A DNA stretch of 64,000 bases from CBFHOS01 sp965657645 (GTDB lineage Bacteria > Pseudomonadota > Alphaproteobacteria > Puniceispirillales > Puniceispirillaceae): assembly GCA_965657645.1 (NCBI GenBank), contig CBFHOS010000003.1:1-64000 (forward strand). Direction: 5' to 3'. The translations under genes were made by a program, and so were the position numbers. The notes below the pieces were generated by a model that was given only the letters and a program-made list of their open reading frames with translations, did not search any database and was not told the origin of the DNA. Below are positions 42,003-51,050 of this stretch, piece by piece. Numbering within the stretch: position 1 is the stretch's first letter; every line of letters begins with the position of its first letter.

Positions 42003-43787
42003 ATGTATCAAGCGCCAGTTGATGACGTGAAATTTGTTTTAGAACATCTGGTTGGCCTAGACGCGATGGCGGCAATGCCGGGCATGGCAGGCGTTGAATT
42101 GCCGTCCAGCGATCTGGTTGATGCTGTGCTTGATGAGGCGGGTAAGGTAGCGGGCGAAATTCTGGCGCCGCTCAATCATTCTGGAGATATCCAAGGATCA
42201 CGCCGCAATGATGATGCGAGTGTATCAACCCCCGCTGGCTTTACCGCGGCATGGCGCGCGTTGGCCGAAGGTGGCTGGGTCGGGCTAGAAGCATCCCCCG
42301 AATATGACGGACAGGGCTTGCCTTATTGTGTCAGCGCCGCCGTTAATGAAATGTGGAATGCGTCCAATATGGGCTTTGCACTCTGCCAGCTATTGAGCCA
42401 AGGCGCCATTCACGCGCTGGAATCTGTTGGCACCGACGCGCAAAAGGCGATGTATCTGCCGCGGCTAAATAGCGGTGAGTGGACCGGCACGATGAATTTG
42501 ACCGAGCCGCAAGCTGGCACTGATCTTAGCGCCCTGCGTACAATGGCGACACCCGAAGGTGATCATTATCGGATCAAGGGCCAAAAGATTTATATCACCT
42601 ATGGCGAACATGACATGGCCGAGAACATCGTCCATCTGGTGTTGGCGCGTACCCCAGACGCCCCCGCTGGCGTTAAAGGCATATCACTATTCATCGTGCC
42701 GAAAATGCTGGTGAATGAGGATGGTAGCCTTGGGGCGCAAAATGATGTGACCTGCCTATCGATTGAAAAGAAGCTTGGGATCAAAAGCTCGCCAACCGCG
42801 GTATTGCAATATGGTCAGGATGAGGGCGCTATTGGCTATCTGCTTGGTGATCTGCATCAAGGCTTGGCCTGTATGTTCCTGATGATGAATAACGCACGTT
42901 TTGCTGTTGGCATGCAGGGCTTGGCAATTTCTGAACGCGCCTATCAACAGGCGCTGGGCTATGCCAAGGATCGTGTTCAAGGAACGCCGCTAGAGGGCGC
43001 CGCCGGCCAACCGATTTTGCATCACCCAGATGTGTTGCGCCTGATCACCATGATGAAGGCCGAGATAGAGGCGATGCGCGCGGTGCTATTGGTGGGCGGG
43101 GCTAGTCTCGACAAGGCCAAGCATTTAACCGGAAGCGATCAGCAAGCATGGCAGGACCGTGCCAATCTGCTGATCCCGATTATCAAAGGCTGGATGACTG
43201 AACGCTCGCTGGTGATTACTTCTTATGGTGTGCAAATTCATGGCGGTATGGGTTTCATTGAGGAAACCGGGGCGGCCCAGCATTACCGTGACGCCCGCAT
43301 TCTGCCGATCTATGAAGGCACCACAGCCATTCAGGCAAATGATCTGGTGTTCCGCAAGACCCTGCGCGATGGTGGGGCAACCATTCGTGCGCTTTTTGCC
43401 GAGATAGACGCCGACATGCAGGATGTACGGGCTGTTGGTGGGGCGATCGCCAATCACGCGGACGCTATGAACACGGCATTGCAGAGTGCAACGGGCGCGC
43501 TTGATGGGCTATTGGCGCGGGCAAATACACCGCGCGATGCGGCCGCGGCGGGGGCTGATTTCGTCATGCTATTGGGCTTTTTAACGGGCGGGTGGCAAAT
43601 GGCACGCGCCGCCGCCGCCGCCAAACGCGCGAGCGATGCGGGTGCGGGTGATCCAGCCTTTGTCGAGGCCAAGCAAGCAACAGCGGCCGCATATATTGCC
43701 TATTGCCTGCCTGAAATTACCAATCTTGCGGCAAAAATGGCGGACGGACCCGCCGCTTTGGCGGGCATCGATCCGGCATTGCTTTAG
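42003..43787 (+). CDS. Acyl-CoA dehydrogenase, DmdC-like (3-methylmercaptopropionyl-CoA dehydrogenase type)
   Basis: The ATG at 42003, five bases after GAGGG, gives 594 residues and the family start MYQAPVDDVKFVLEHLVGLD. The middle contains ANMGFALCQLLSQGAIHALE, EWTGTMNLTEPQAGTDLSALR and QKIYITYGEHDMAENIVHLV, which strongly resemble DmdC of the DMSP demethylation pathway. GGMGFIEETGAAQHYRDARI and IYEGTTAIQANDLV form the catalytic region, and a C-terminal accessory domain follows. DmdC oxidises 3-methylmercaptopropionyl-CoA, but many close homologues act on other medium acyl-CoAs. The gene is the last of a plus-strand run; nine bases on, the FadN-type gene ends convergently. Confidence 0.9.
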   Translation: MYQAPVDDVKFVLEHLVGLDAMAAMPGMAGVELPSSDLVDAVLDEAGKVAGEILAPLNHSGDIQGSRRNDDASVSTPAGFTAAWRALAEGGWVGLEASPEYDGQGLPYCVSAAVNEMWNASNMGFALCQLLSQGAIHALESVGTDAQKAMYLPRLNSGEWTGTMNLTEPQAGTDLSALRTMATPEGDHYRIKGQKIYITYGEHDMAENIVHLVLARTPDAPAGVKGISLFIVPKMLVNEDGSLGAQNDVTCLSIEKKLGIKSSPTAVLQYGQDEGAIGYLLGDLHQGLACMFLMMNNARFAVGMQGLAISERAYQQALGYAKDRVQGTPLEGAAGQPILHHPDVLRLITMMKAEIEAMRAVLLVGGASLDKAKHLTGSDQQAWQDRANLLIPIIKGWMTERSLVITSYGVQIHGGMGFIEETGAAQHYRDARILPIYEGTTAIQANDLVFRKTLRDGGATIRALFAEIDADMQDVRAVGGAIANHADAMNTALQSATGALDGLLARANTPRDAAAAGADFVMLLGFLTGGWQMARAAAAAKRASDAGAGDPAFVEAKQATAAAYIAYCLPEITNLAAKMADGPAALAGIDPALL

Positions 43788-43796
43788 ACCAATTAT

Positions 43797-46121
43797 CTAG
43801 TTTCGAACAGGGCTACCATTATCCAGCATTGTTGCAATGCGGGCGTGAGTTTGCGGGGTTTTGGCCAGCGTAATAAAGGCACGCCGTTCACGGTCATATA
43901 GCTCTTGCTCTGTTACGTTCTCGCCGTCACCAGTGCCGCGCAACATCACACCGGCAATTTCCATCGCCACTGTTTTGTCATGTGGCATGAAATCACCGCG
44001 ATCAACGCCGTCCTGCATAAACTGGCTCATCTTGTCAAACAACCCGGCATCACCGAGTGTCGCCACTGGCACGGACGGGGCTTTATAGCCGTTTTCCATC
44101 TCACCAATAATCGCAATGGCCCTAGTCAAAAGCCGGTCGCGGTTCATCACTGTTTCATCACGCCCATCGAGGAAATATTGCATCCGTGCCGATAGTTGGG
44201 GCGATGATCCAGTCGCGCCATATCCGATATTCATCCAAGTCTGCCACGCTGCGTCATCCCAATTGCCCTTGGCATTGTGCCAGCGCAGGAAGGTTTCCTT
44301 GATGCCGCCACCGCCGGGCACAACCCCAACGCCAGACTCAACAAGGCCCAGTACCGAATTGCTATGCACAACCAGTTTGTCGCAATGCGCCAACACCTCA
44401 AAGCCGCCACCCGCCGCAATGCCGGACGGCGCACCAACCACCGGCACCGGTGTGTATTTCAACTGGCATACAGCGTTCTGGAACCGCGCCAGAAAGCGAT
44501 CAATGCCGTCCCAATCCTTGGCCTCGATAAGAGCCCGAAAGGCGTTAAGATCAACCCCGGCAGAAAAATGCTGGGCGTCATTATGGATGATGATGCCGCG
44601 CCCGTGATCATGCGCGGCGGCGGCAACAATCTCCATCGATTCATCGGTGAGTGCATTGGCCTTGGAGTGAAATTCAACCAACCGCAGATCATTATCGAGG
44701 GCGAATAGACTAGCCGCATTATTGCTCAGGATCGGCGTCATAGTCTGGCGCGTCATATGGAACCGCATCACCCCATCTGGCAGGCGCACAGCTTTATAAT
44801 CACCGTCATGATGGCGCACGGTTAATGTGCCTTTGTCGGCCTTATAAAATGGTTCGCTATTGGTTATTACCGGCGATAACGCAAGGCCGAGATCGTCCAG
44901 CATCACACGCAGACGGTCAGCGCCAATGGCGTCGATCATCTCAAATGGCCCCCGTTGCCAGTTAAAACCAAGCTTCATCGCATCATCGATATCTTGCGGC
45001 GTGCTAGTGACATCGGGGATCAGGCTAGCGGCATAGGCCAGAACACGGGCCAGAACATTTTTTGAAAATTGCGCGTATTTATCATTGCTCGATAATATCG
45101 CATCAAGTGGTTCGCCTCTTGTTGCGCTCGCATTCGCCGCCGCTATCGCCGCGTTTGGCAGGGTTGTTGAGGCAATTTTGTAATCGGCTAGGGGCGTGTT
45201 TGGGCCGGTGAGGGGACGGGCCATACGCACCTCATCATCACCAATGGCATAAAAGCCGCCCTTGCCCTTGTCGCCAGTATAACCCTCGGCAATCATCGCC
45301 GCGATCATATCGTTCTTGCCGCTAACCGCGTGAAACGCATCATCAGCGGGCAAAGTCGAGGCAAGAGAAATCACCACGTCAGACATCAGATCGACACCGA
45401 TCAGATCATAAAGACCAAAGACGCCGGTTTTGGGAATGCCCATCGGCCGCCCCATCAACGCATCAGCCTCTTCAACGCTCAACCCACATTTCATCGCTTC
45501 ATCAATGCCAACCTGCAATGCAAACACGCCAACACGGTTGCCCAGAAAGCCGGGCGTGTCGGCGCATGGCACGACACCTTTGCCAAGAACACGGTCATTG
45601 AAATCGGCTAGCCGGTCAATCACTTCATCGCTGGTTTCCAGCCCGCGCACCAATTCCAACAAGCGCATATAACGCACAGGGTTGAAATAATGGGTGATGG
45701 CAAACCGCGCTCTAAAGCTGGTGGGCATGTCCTCAACCAACAGGCTGATCGGTATGCTGGAGGTATTCGAGCTAACAATGCAATCATCAAGGATCGTTTC
45801 ATCAAGACGTTTATACAGTGCCTTTTTGATGTCGAGGCGTTCCACAACAGCCTCGATAATCCAATCACATGCACCAAGCTTGGCAAAGTCGCCGTCAATC
45901 GTTCCGGTGGTAATCCGCCCGGCATTTTTCTTGTGCATTAATTGCGGCGGGTCGGATGCGATCAACCGGTCGATGGCTTTTTCGGCAGGTGTTTTATCCT
46001 CGCCATCACGCGCATCAAGATCGAGCAGGAGAACATCAAGACCGGCATTTGCAATCTGCGCGGCGATGCCGCTTCCCATAGTGCCAGCACCAATGACCGC
46101 AATATTTTCAAACTGTTTCAT
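43797..46121 (-). CDS. 3-hydroxyacyl-CoA dehydrogenase / enoyl-CoA hydratase, FadN-type
   Basis: This 774-residue bifunctional beta-oxidation enzyme has the dehydrogenase first: NAD motif IAVIGAGTMGSGIAAQIANAG (6-26), the hydroxyacyl part ending THYFNPVRYMRLLELVRG, and a second dehydrogenase C-terminal domain. The enoyl-CoA hydratase domain lies at about 460-680, with FSAGVDLNAF and the Glu-containing LVESGVGVVPGGGG. This domain order matches Bacillus FadN-type proteins rather than FadB/FadJ. It shares an intergenic region of only nine bases with the DmdC-like gene and faces it, which supports joint action on one acyl-CoA substrate. An alpha/beta hydrolase gene is 30 bp upstream on the same strand. 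Confidence 0.92.
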   Translation of the reverse strand: MKQFENIAVIGAGTMGSGIAAQIANAGLDVLLLDLDARDGEDKTPAEKAIDRLIASDPPQLMHKKNAGRITTGTIDGDFAKLGACDWIIEAVVERLDIKKALYKRLDETILDDCIVSSNTSSIPISLLVEDMPTSFRARFAITHYFNPVRYMRLLELVRGLETSDEVIDRLADFNDRVLGKGVVPCADTPGFLGNRVGVFALQVGIDEAMKCGLSVEEADALMGRPMGIPKTGVFGLYDLIGVDLMSDVVISLASTLPADDAFHAVSGKNDMIAAMIAEGYTGDKGKGGFYAIGDDEVRMARPLTGPNTPLADYKIASTTLPNAAIAAANASATRGEPLDAILSSNDKYAQFSKNVLARVLAYAASLIPDVTSTPQDIDDAMKLGFNWQRGPFEMIDAIGADRLRVMLDDLGLALSPVITNSEPFYKADKGTLTVRHHDGDYKAVRLPDGVMRFHMTRQTMTPILSNNAASLFALDNDLRLVEFHSKANALTDESMEIVAAAAHDHGRGIIIHNDAQHFSAGVDLNAFRALIEAKDWDGIDRFLARFQNAVCQLKYTPVPVVGAPSGIAAGGGFEVLAHCDKLVVHSNSVLGLVESGVGVVPGGGGIKETFLRWHNAKGNWDDAAWQTWMNIGYGATGSSPQLSARMQYFLDGRDETVMNRDRLLTRAIAIIGEMENGYKAPSVPVATLGDAGLFDKMSQFMQDGVDRGDFMPHDKTVAMEIAGVMLRGTGDGENVTEQELYDRERRAFITLAKTPQTHARIATMLDNGSPVRN

Positions 46122-46151
46122 GCCGCTTTTCCTAATCTTTATGTTCTGGCG

Positions 46152-46946
46152 CTATTTGCCCAGAAATTCCCGCACAGAATCATTAATCACCATCGGACAT
46201 TCGGCTGGCAGAAAATGCCCAGCCTGATCAACCATTACCATCTTTGAGCCGGTAATCGCGTCGGCCATTTTCCGACCGAATTTTGCCGGCGTCATACGGT
46301 CACGGCCACCAAGGATGCACAATGTTGGCTGGGTAATCGCCGCCGCCGCGCTGGCGCCATTTTGATAGGCGTTACAGGCATTAAGATCAGCCAGCAATGC
46401 CGCACGGTTATTGATGTCCATGACTTGGCGTCCATAATCCAGCATCGAATGTCCGGGCTGGGTATTATCGACCATATGCGCGCTAGGTCCGTGGCCCCAA
46501 CTCGTCATCATCTTGATTGCCTTTGCCAATGCCTTGTCCGACATATCAACCAGATAGTCGTTTACCGGAATTGCCATCGCCGCACCGATCAGGATCAATT
46601 CATCAATCCGTGATTTGTGATTGGCCGCTAGTTCCAACGCCGTCAGGCATCCTTGCGAATGACCCATAATCGTGGCGGTTTCCACACCCATAATATCGAG
46701 CAAAGCAATGACCCAATCGGCGGAATCCTCGATGCTGGCCAGTGGTTCACCCTCTGATAGGCCGTGGCCCGGAAAATCGGGTGCCAGAACGTCATAGCCG
46801 CGATGGGCAAGATAACGTGCTTGTAGAACAAAGGTCAGATGGTTCTGGCCACTGCCATGAAGCATCACCAATATTTTGCCCTTTGGGTTAAAGTCGCGCC
46901 CACCAGTGGCGATGTGAATGCGAACACCATTTACGTCTTGCTTCAT
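46152..46946 (-). CDS. Alpha/beta-fold hydrolase
   Basis: The 264-residue protein has the alpha/beta-hydrolase oxyanion strand (KILVMLHGSGQNH, 24-36) and the nucleophile elbow GHSQGCL (about Ser96). The last strand has LGGRDRMTPAKFG, giving the catalytic Asp, and a late His in VMVDQAGHFLPAECP. It is a typical monofunctional esterase, dehalogenase, thioesterase or C-C hydrolase fold and no finer call is safe. It lies 5 bp from metY and 30 bp from the FadN-type gene, so all three are probably one operon. A CoA-thioester or carboxylic-ester role would fit that context. Confidence 0.88.
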   Translation of the reverse strand: MKQDVNGVRIHIATGGRDFNPKGKILVMLHGSGQNHLTFVLQARYLAHRGYDVLAPDFPGHGLSEGEPLASIEDSADWVIALLDIMGVETATIMGHSQGCLTALELAANHKSRIDELILIGAAMAIPVNDYLVDMSDKALAKAIKMMTSWGHGPSAHMVDNTQPGHSMLDYGRQVMDINNRAALLADLNACNAYQNGASAAAAITQPTLCILGGRDRMTPAKFGRKMADAITGSKMVMVDQAGHFLPAECPMVINDSVREFLGK

Positions 46947-46951
46947 AATGG

Positions 46952-48250
46952 CTAGCCCTTCCTAACGCGTGCGGCGGCCTTAAAGCCTTGCTCGAAATCA
47001 GCAGTAATATCATCGATATCCTCAAGACCAACCGACAGGCGGATCATGTCATCAGACAGGCCGCCTTCCAGCATCGCCTCGGCAGAGATATGCGAATGGG
47101 TTGTGCTAGCAGGGTGAATAACGAGGGTTTTTGCATCGCCGACATTGGCTAGATGCGAGGCCAGATCAACAGACTCAATAAAGGCCTTGCCAGCTTCGCG
47201 CCCGCCCTTTAGGCCAAACACAATGATCGAGCCAGCCCCTTTAGGCAGCATCTTTTTGACCAATTCATGGCTTGGATGTGACGGCAACATTGGATGGCGC
47301 ACCCATTCAACCGCCTCATGCCCGTCAAGAAATTTGAGCATCGCGGCGGTGTTGTCCATATGGCGTTGCATGCGCAGAGGCAGGGTTTCAATGCCCTGCA
47401 GAATATGAAACGCATTCATTGGTGCCATTGATGGACCAAAATTATACATGCCTTCAGCACGGAATTTTGCGGTAAAGGCGGCTGGGCCAAATTCCTCGTA
47501 GAAATTGATGTCATTCATCGCATAATGCGGACCAGCGATGGTTGGGAATTTATCTGACTGGCCCCAATCGAAATTGCCACCATCGACAACCGCGCCGCCA
47601 ATGGCGATGCCATGTCCGCCCATCCATTTGGTCAATGAGTGGATGATGATATTCGCGCCAAGTTCGATCGGCCGCAATAACCATGGGGTGTTGAATGTGC
47701 AATCAAGCATGAGGGGAACGCCAGCTTCCTTGGTGATCGCCGCGACTGCCGCCACGTCCATTACGTCAAGACCGGGATTGCCGATCACCTCGCCAAAGAC
47801 GATTTTGGTATTTGGCTGGATTGCCGCCTTGATGGCGTCCAGATCGTCCGGTGCAACAAATGTCGCGGTAATGCCAAATCGTGGGAGGGTGTTTTCTAGC
47901 AAATTGATATTCGCGCCATACATCCGTGATGACGCAACAATATGATCGCCGGATGAACAGATCGTCATAATCGCGGTGGTTAGTGCCGCCATGCCCGATG
48001 CGGTACAGGTCGCGGCAACACCGCGATCAAGCGCGGCAACACGTTGTTCCAACACGGCAACAGTGGGATTGGAAATGCGGGTATAGAGATGCCCACCAAT
48101 TTCCATATTATACAAAGCGGCGGCGTGTTCACTATCCTTGAAAACATAGCTCGTCGTCTGGTGGATCGGGACCGCGCGTGATCCGTGGCGCTCGTCCGGA
48201 ACATGCCCTGCATGCAGGCTCAATGTATCAAATTTATAATCGCCGCTCAT
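46952..48250 (-). CDS. metY: O-acetylhomoserine sulfhydrylase
   Basis: This 432-residue PLP enzyme of the Cys/Met metabolism family makes homocysteine from O-acetylhomoserine and sulfide; members also accept methanethiol to give methionine. It begins with the family pattern TLSLHAGHVPDERHGSRAVPIHQTTSY. The PLP lysine is in IIHSLTKWMGGHG (about 208), and IETLPLRMQRHMDNT and VHPASTTHSHI near the C terminus are typical of MetY. An AAAGG site precedes the ATG. It is the first gene of an apparent minus-strand operon with the alpha/beta hydrolase and the FadN-type enzyme. Pathway placement is inferred. Confidence 0.93.
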   Translation of the reverse strand: MSGDYKFDTLSLHAGHVPDERHGSRAVPIHQTTSYVFKDSEHAAALYNMEIGGHLYTRISNPTVAVLEQRVAALDRGVAATCTASGMAALTTAIMTICSSGDHIVASSRMYGANINLLENTLPRFGITATFVAPDDLDAIKAAIQPNTKIVFGEVIGNPGLDVMDVAAVAAITKEAGVPLMLDCTFNTPWLLRPIELGANIIIHSLTKWMGGHGIAIGGAVVDGGNFDWGQSDKFPTIAGPHYAMNDINFYEEFGPAAFTAKFRAEGMYNFGPSMAPMNAFHILQGIETLPLRMQRHMDNTAAMLKFLDGHEAVEWVRHPMLPSHPSHELVKKMLPKGAGSIIVFGLKGGREAGKAFIESVDLASHLANVGDAKTLVIHPASTTHSHISAEAMLEGGLSDDMIRLSVGLEDIDDITADFEQGFKAAARVRKG

Positions 48251-48383
48251 GCTGTTGCCCTTTGGTGTTGTGCGTTAAAATAGCTGGTCGGTACCTTGCT
48301 CGTTTTTGCCGTGTTCGCCTGTGTAAGTCAATCGCCGGACACGCTGGGCGCAGTGCATATCTTATAATCATTGCTCCACATCA

Positions 48384-49403
48384 TCATGGAACAGGATTAA
48401 AAATAGCCACTCCATCAACCGATGTCCGCTCCATGATGCCGCGCGTCACCAGATGATTGAGATGGGCGCGGGCCTCACAGCTAGCAAAATAAACTTCATG
48501 ATCTGTCAATTCAAAGGGAAACAGCGCCGCCATCGCCGTGGCAGTTGATAATGGCTGGCCCGCTTCCACTAGTCGATTGAGGCGCTTTTCATGATGTGCG
48601 ATCAATTGGCGGGCGCGAATGCCGCCGCCATAATAAGGCCAGTCATGTCCCGACACGATTAGCCAATCAGATCCCATATCACTCATGCCCTGAAGATAGG
48701 TGAGGTAACTGGCCAGAACATCCTCATCCAGATTGCCATAGCCAACCGAAATATTGGGCGAAATCCGCGGCAGTAGAAAATCAACACCGATATATATCTG
48801 ACGCGCATGATCACTAAGGCTCATATGGCCGGGCGAGTGACCAGCGTCAAAGCGTACTGTAAAACTGCCATGTTTGGTTTTGAATTCATGACCAGCCGGA
48901 ACAATCGTGACGGGCGGCAAGTCACCAACCAGCGTACGATAATAATTACCGCCCTCATATGCCCGCGCCACGGTATCCGCATCCAGCCCGAAATTTGCAT
49001 AGGCATTGCCTGCGCGATTGCCTGCCGCCGCCGCCGAATGGCCGAGCATCATTGTTGCCATATCATGTTCGATTGCGCCCATATAAATGGGGGCACCGGT
49101 AAGGGCGGCTAGCGTACCGGCATAGCCAACATGATCAGCGTGATGGTGCGAGACTATAATGCCCGCGATCGGTTTGCCCGCTAGCGGTCCATCCAGCATC
49201 GGCGGCCATTGTTCGGCGTTGCTATCGGTGTTTATCCCGCAATCGAGCAACAGCCAGCCCGCATCAGTGTCGAGCGCATATAGGTTGATATGGTTTAGGC
49301 GAAAGGGAAGGGTGAAACGGATCCAATATAGATCATCCGCCAATGGCGTCATCTGGCCAGCGGCAGGCGGGTCTATATCCAAAGGTGTCATCGTTTCTGT
49401 CAT
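48384..49403 (-). CDS. Metallo-beta-lactamase-fold hydrolase
   Basis: The 339-residue protein has the MBL zinc motif HHHADHVG (about residue 86-93), FDAGHSPGHMSLSDHARQIYIGVDF and SGHDWPYYGGGI, which supply the remaining metal ligands. The helix-rich C-terminal part ARQLIAHHEKRLNRLVEAG resembles hydrolases related to the lactonase/thioesterase and glyoxalase II groups. No signal peptide is seen. Substrates of these cytoplasmic proteins include thioesters, lactones and glutathione conjugates. Upstream of metY by 133 bp on the same strand; membership in that operon is uncertain. Confidence 0.87.
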   Translation of the reverse strand: MTETMTPLDIDPPAAGQMTPLADDLYWIRFTLPFRLNHINLYALDTDAGWLLLDCGINTDSNAEQWPPMLDGPLAGKPIAGIIVSHHHADHVGYAGTLAALTGAPIYMGAIEHDMATMMLGHSAAAAGNRAGNAYANFGLDADTVARAYEGGNYYRTLVGDLPPVTIVPAGHEFKTKHGSFTVRFDAGHSPGHMSLSDHARQIYIGVDFLLPRISPNISVGYGNLDEDVLASYLTYLQGMSDMGSDWLIVSGHDWPYYGGGIRARQLIAHHEKRLNRLVEAGQPLSTATAMAALFPFELTDHEVYFASCEARAHLNHLVTRGIMERTSVDGVAIFNPVP

Positions 49404-49467
49404 CAGGCGTTATGTCCTCTTGCTCTTAGGCCCCATAATATAAACCGGCACAAAGCCATCTTACGCA

Positions 49468-49932
49468 TTAAGATATAGGGGCAAAGCCGCATTGTCGCCA
49501 TGCCTCGTATGTGACAATTGATACAGCATTACTAAGGTTTAGCGACCGGTTACCCGCCAGCATTGGCAAAGCGAGCTTTTCATCAGCCGACAAGCGGTCA
49601 TGAATATAATCGGGAAGGCCGGTGGTCTCTGCCCCAAACAGCAACGCATCCCCCGCGGCAAATTGGGCGTCGGTATAGGTGCGCGTGGCAAATTTGGTAA
49701 TCGCAAAAAGCCGTGGATGATCGAGTGCGGCGAGGCATTCATCCAGATCGTCATATTGGCTAACCAAGGCCATATCTCGGTAATCCAGCCCCGCGCGGCG
49801 GCAGGATTTTTCATCAAGGTCAAATCCCAATGGCCGGATCAAATGTAGCCGTGCCCCGCAATTGGCGCATAGCCGGATGATATTTCCGGTGTTCGGCGGT
49901 ATTTGCGGGGTGAATAGAATGATGTTGAACAT
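49468..49932 (-). CDS. trmL: tRNA (cytidine/uridine-34 2'-O)-methyltransferase
   Basis: TrmL methylates the 2'-O of the wobble nucleotide in tRNA-Leu isoacceptors. It has the trefoil-knot SPOUT fold. The ATG at 49932, with AAGGG upstream, gives 154 residues starting MFNIILFTPQIPPNTGNIIRL, the family start. Other hallmarks are CANCGARLHLIRPLGFD, LFGAETTGLP and the knot motif RSLNLSNAVSIVTYEAW. An in-frame start 22 codons upstream would add unconserved residues. It lies between metabolic genes and is probably monocistronic. Confidence 0.95.
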   Translation of the reverse strand: MFNIILFTPQIPPNTGNIIRLCANCGARLHLIRPLGFDLDEKSCRRAGLDYRDMALVSQYDDLDECLAALDHPRLFAITKFATRTYTDAQFAAGDALLFGAETTGLPDYIHDRLSADEKLALPMLAGNRSLNLSNAVSIVTYEAWRQCGFAPIS

Positions 49933-50025
49933 GAATTGCCCTTGGGTTTCAGATTGCCCCCATGATAGGCCGGAGGCAGGGCGCGGTGAAAGCGTCAATC
50001 ACCATAATAGGCCATCATAATCGGA

Positions 50026-51042
50026 CTATTGGTCCGATTTCTCGACTATTTGTTCAATTCGGCCAAAAATACTGGCGCCATCATCATCATGCATTTCAAT
50101 GCCAACCTTGTCGCCAAACGCCATAAACGGCGTTTTAGGGGCGCCGTCATTGATCGTTTCGACCATGCGAATTTCGGCAAGGCATGAATAACCGCGGCCA
50201 CCCATCGCAATCGGGCTACCCGGGCTACCATCATCATTCTTGTTGGAAATCGTGCCAGAGCCGATAATCGTGCCCGCCCCAAGATTGCGCGACTTGGCGG
50301 CATGGGCAATGAGATCGGCCAACGAAAAGGTCATATCTTTGCCAGCATCCGCACGGCCAAGCGGAATGTCGTTCAAATCAACTTCCATCACGCGGTGTAA
50401 TATTGCGCCGCGCCATGCGTCACCAAGCTCGTCAGGGGTGACGGCAACCGGCGAAAAGGCAGTTGATGGCTTGGATTGGAAAAAGCCAAAGCCCTTGGCC
50501 AGTTCAGCAGGAATAAGCCCGCGCAGAGACACATCATTAACCAGCATCACGAGCTTTATGTGGTCCAGCGCATTATCGGCACTAACCCCCATTGCAACAT
50601 CATCGGTGACGATTGCAATCTCGGCCTCCATATCAATGCCCCAGCTAGTATCGGGTAGGCTAATGGGGCCGCGTGGTGGGTAGAAATCATCCGACCCGCC
50701 TTGATACATCAGGGGATCTACCCAAAAACTATCGGGAACTGAGACGCCGCGGGCTTTTCGAACCAATTCCACATGATTGACATAGGCCGAGCCGTCCGCC
50801 CATTGATAAGCGCGGGGCAGGGGCGAATGCGCCTTTGTCTGATCAAATGGCTCTCCGGCAATCGCGCCGCTTTCCAACTGGTCAAACAGCGCGGTTAATT
50901 TAGGTGCGGAAACCGACCAGCTATCGAGCGCCTGTTGCATAGTGGCGGCAACGGAGCCAGCGGAGACGTAACGGCTAAGATCACGCGAGACAACAACCAA
51001 TGCGCCGTCGCGGGTATCGTTCATCAGGCTTGCTAATTTCAT
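50026..51042 (-). CDS. Fumarylacetoacetate hydrolase
   Basis: The 338-residue enzyme belongs to the FAH family and should cleave fumarylacetoacetate to fumarate and acetoacetate, the last step of the homogentisate route for Tyr/Phe degradation. The active-site region includes MYQGGSDDFYPPRGPISLP, DMEAEIAIVTDDVAMGVS (metal Glu), LVNDVSLRGLIPAELAKGFGFFQSKP and GTISNKNDDGSPGSP. It is shorter than eukaryotic fumarylacetoacetases. It lies 8 bp downstream of hmgA, evidently in the same operon, which supports the assignment. Maleylacetoacetate isomerase is not in the window. Confidence 0.92.
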   Translation of the reverse strand: MKLASLMNDTRDGALVVVSRDLSRYVSAGSVAATMQQALDSWSVSAPKLTALFDQLESGAIAGEPFDQTKAHSPLPRAYQWADGSAYVNHVELVRKARGVSVPDSFWVDPLMYQGGSDDFYPPRGPISLPDTSWGIDMEAEIAIVTDDVAMGVSADNALDHIKLVMLVNDVSLRGLIPAELAKGFGFFQSKPSTAFSPVAVTPDELGDAWRGAILHRVMEVDLNDIPLGRADAGKDMTFSLADLIAHAAKSRNLGAGTIIGSGTISNKNDDGSPGSPIAMGGRGYSCLAEIRMVETINDGAPKTPFMAFGDKVGIEMHDDDGASIFGRIEQIVEKSDQ

Positions 51043-51050
51043 CGGCTATC

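Noticed and set aside
48251..48383. SAM-II-type riboswitch before metY
   Set aside because: The 133-bp leader shows no recognisable SAM-II core or pseudoknot; only a normal ribosome-binding site is visible.
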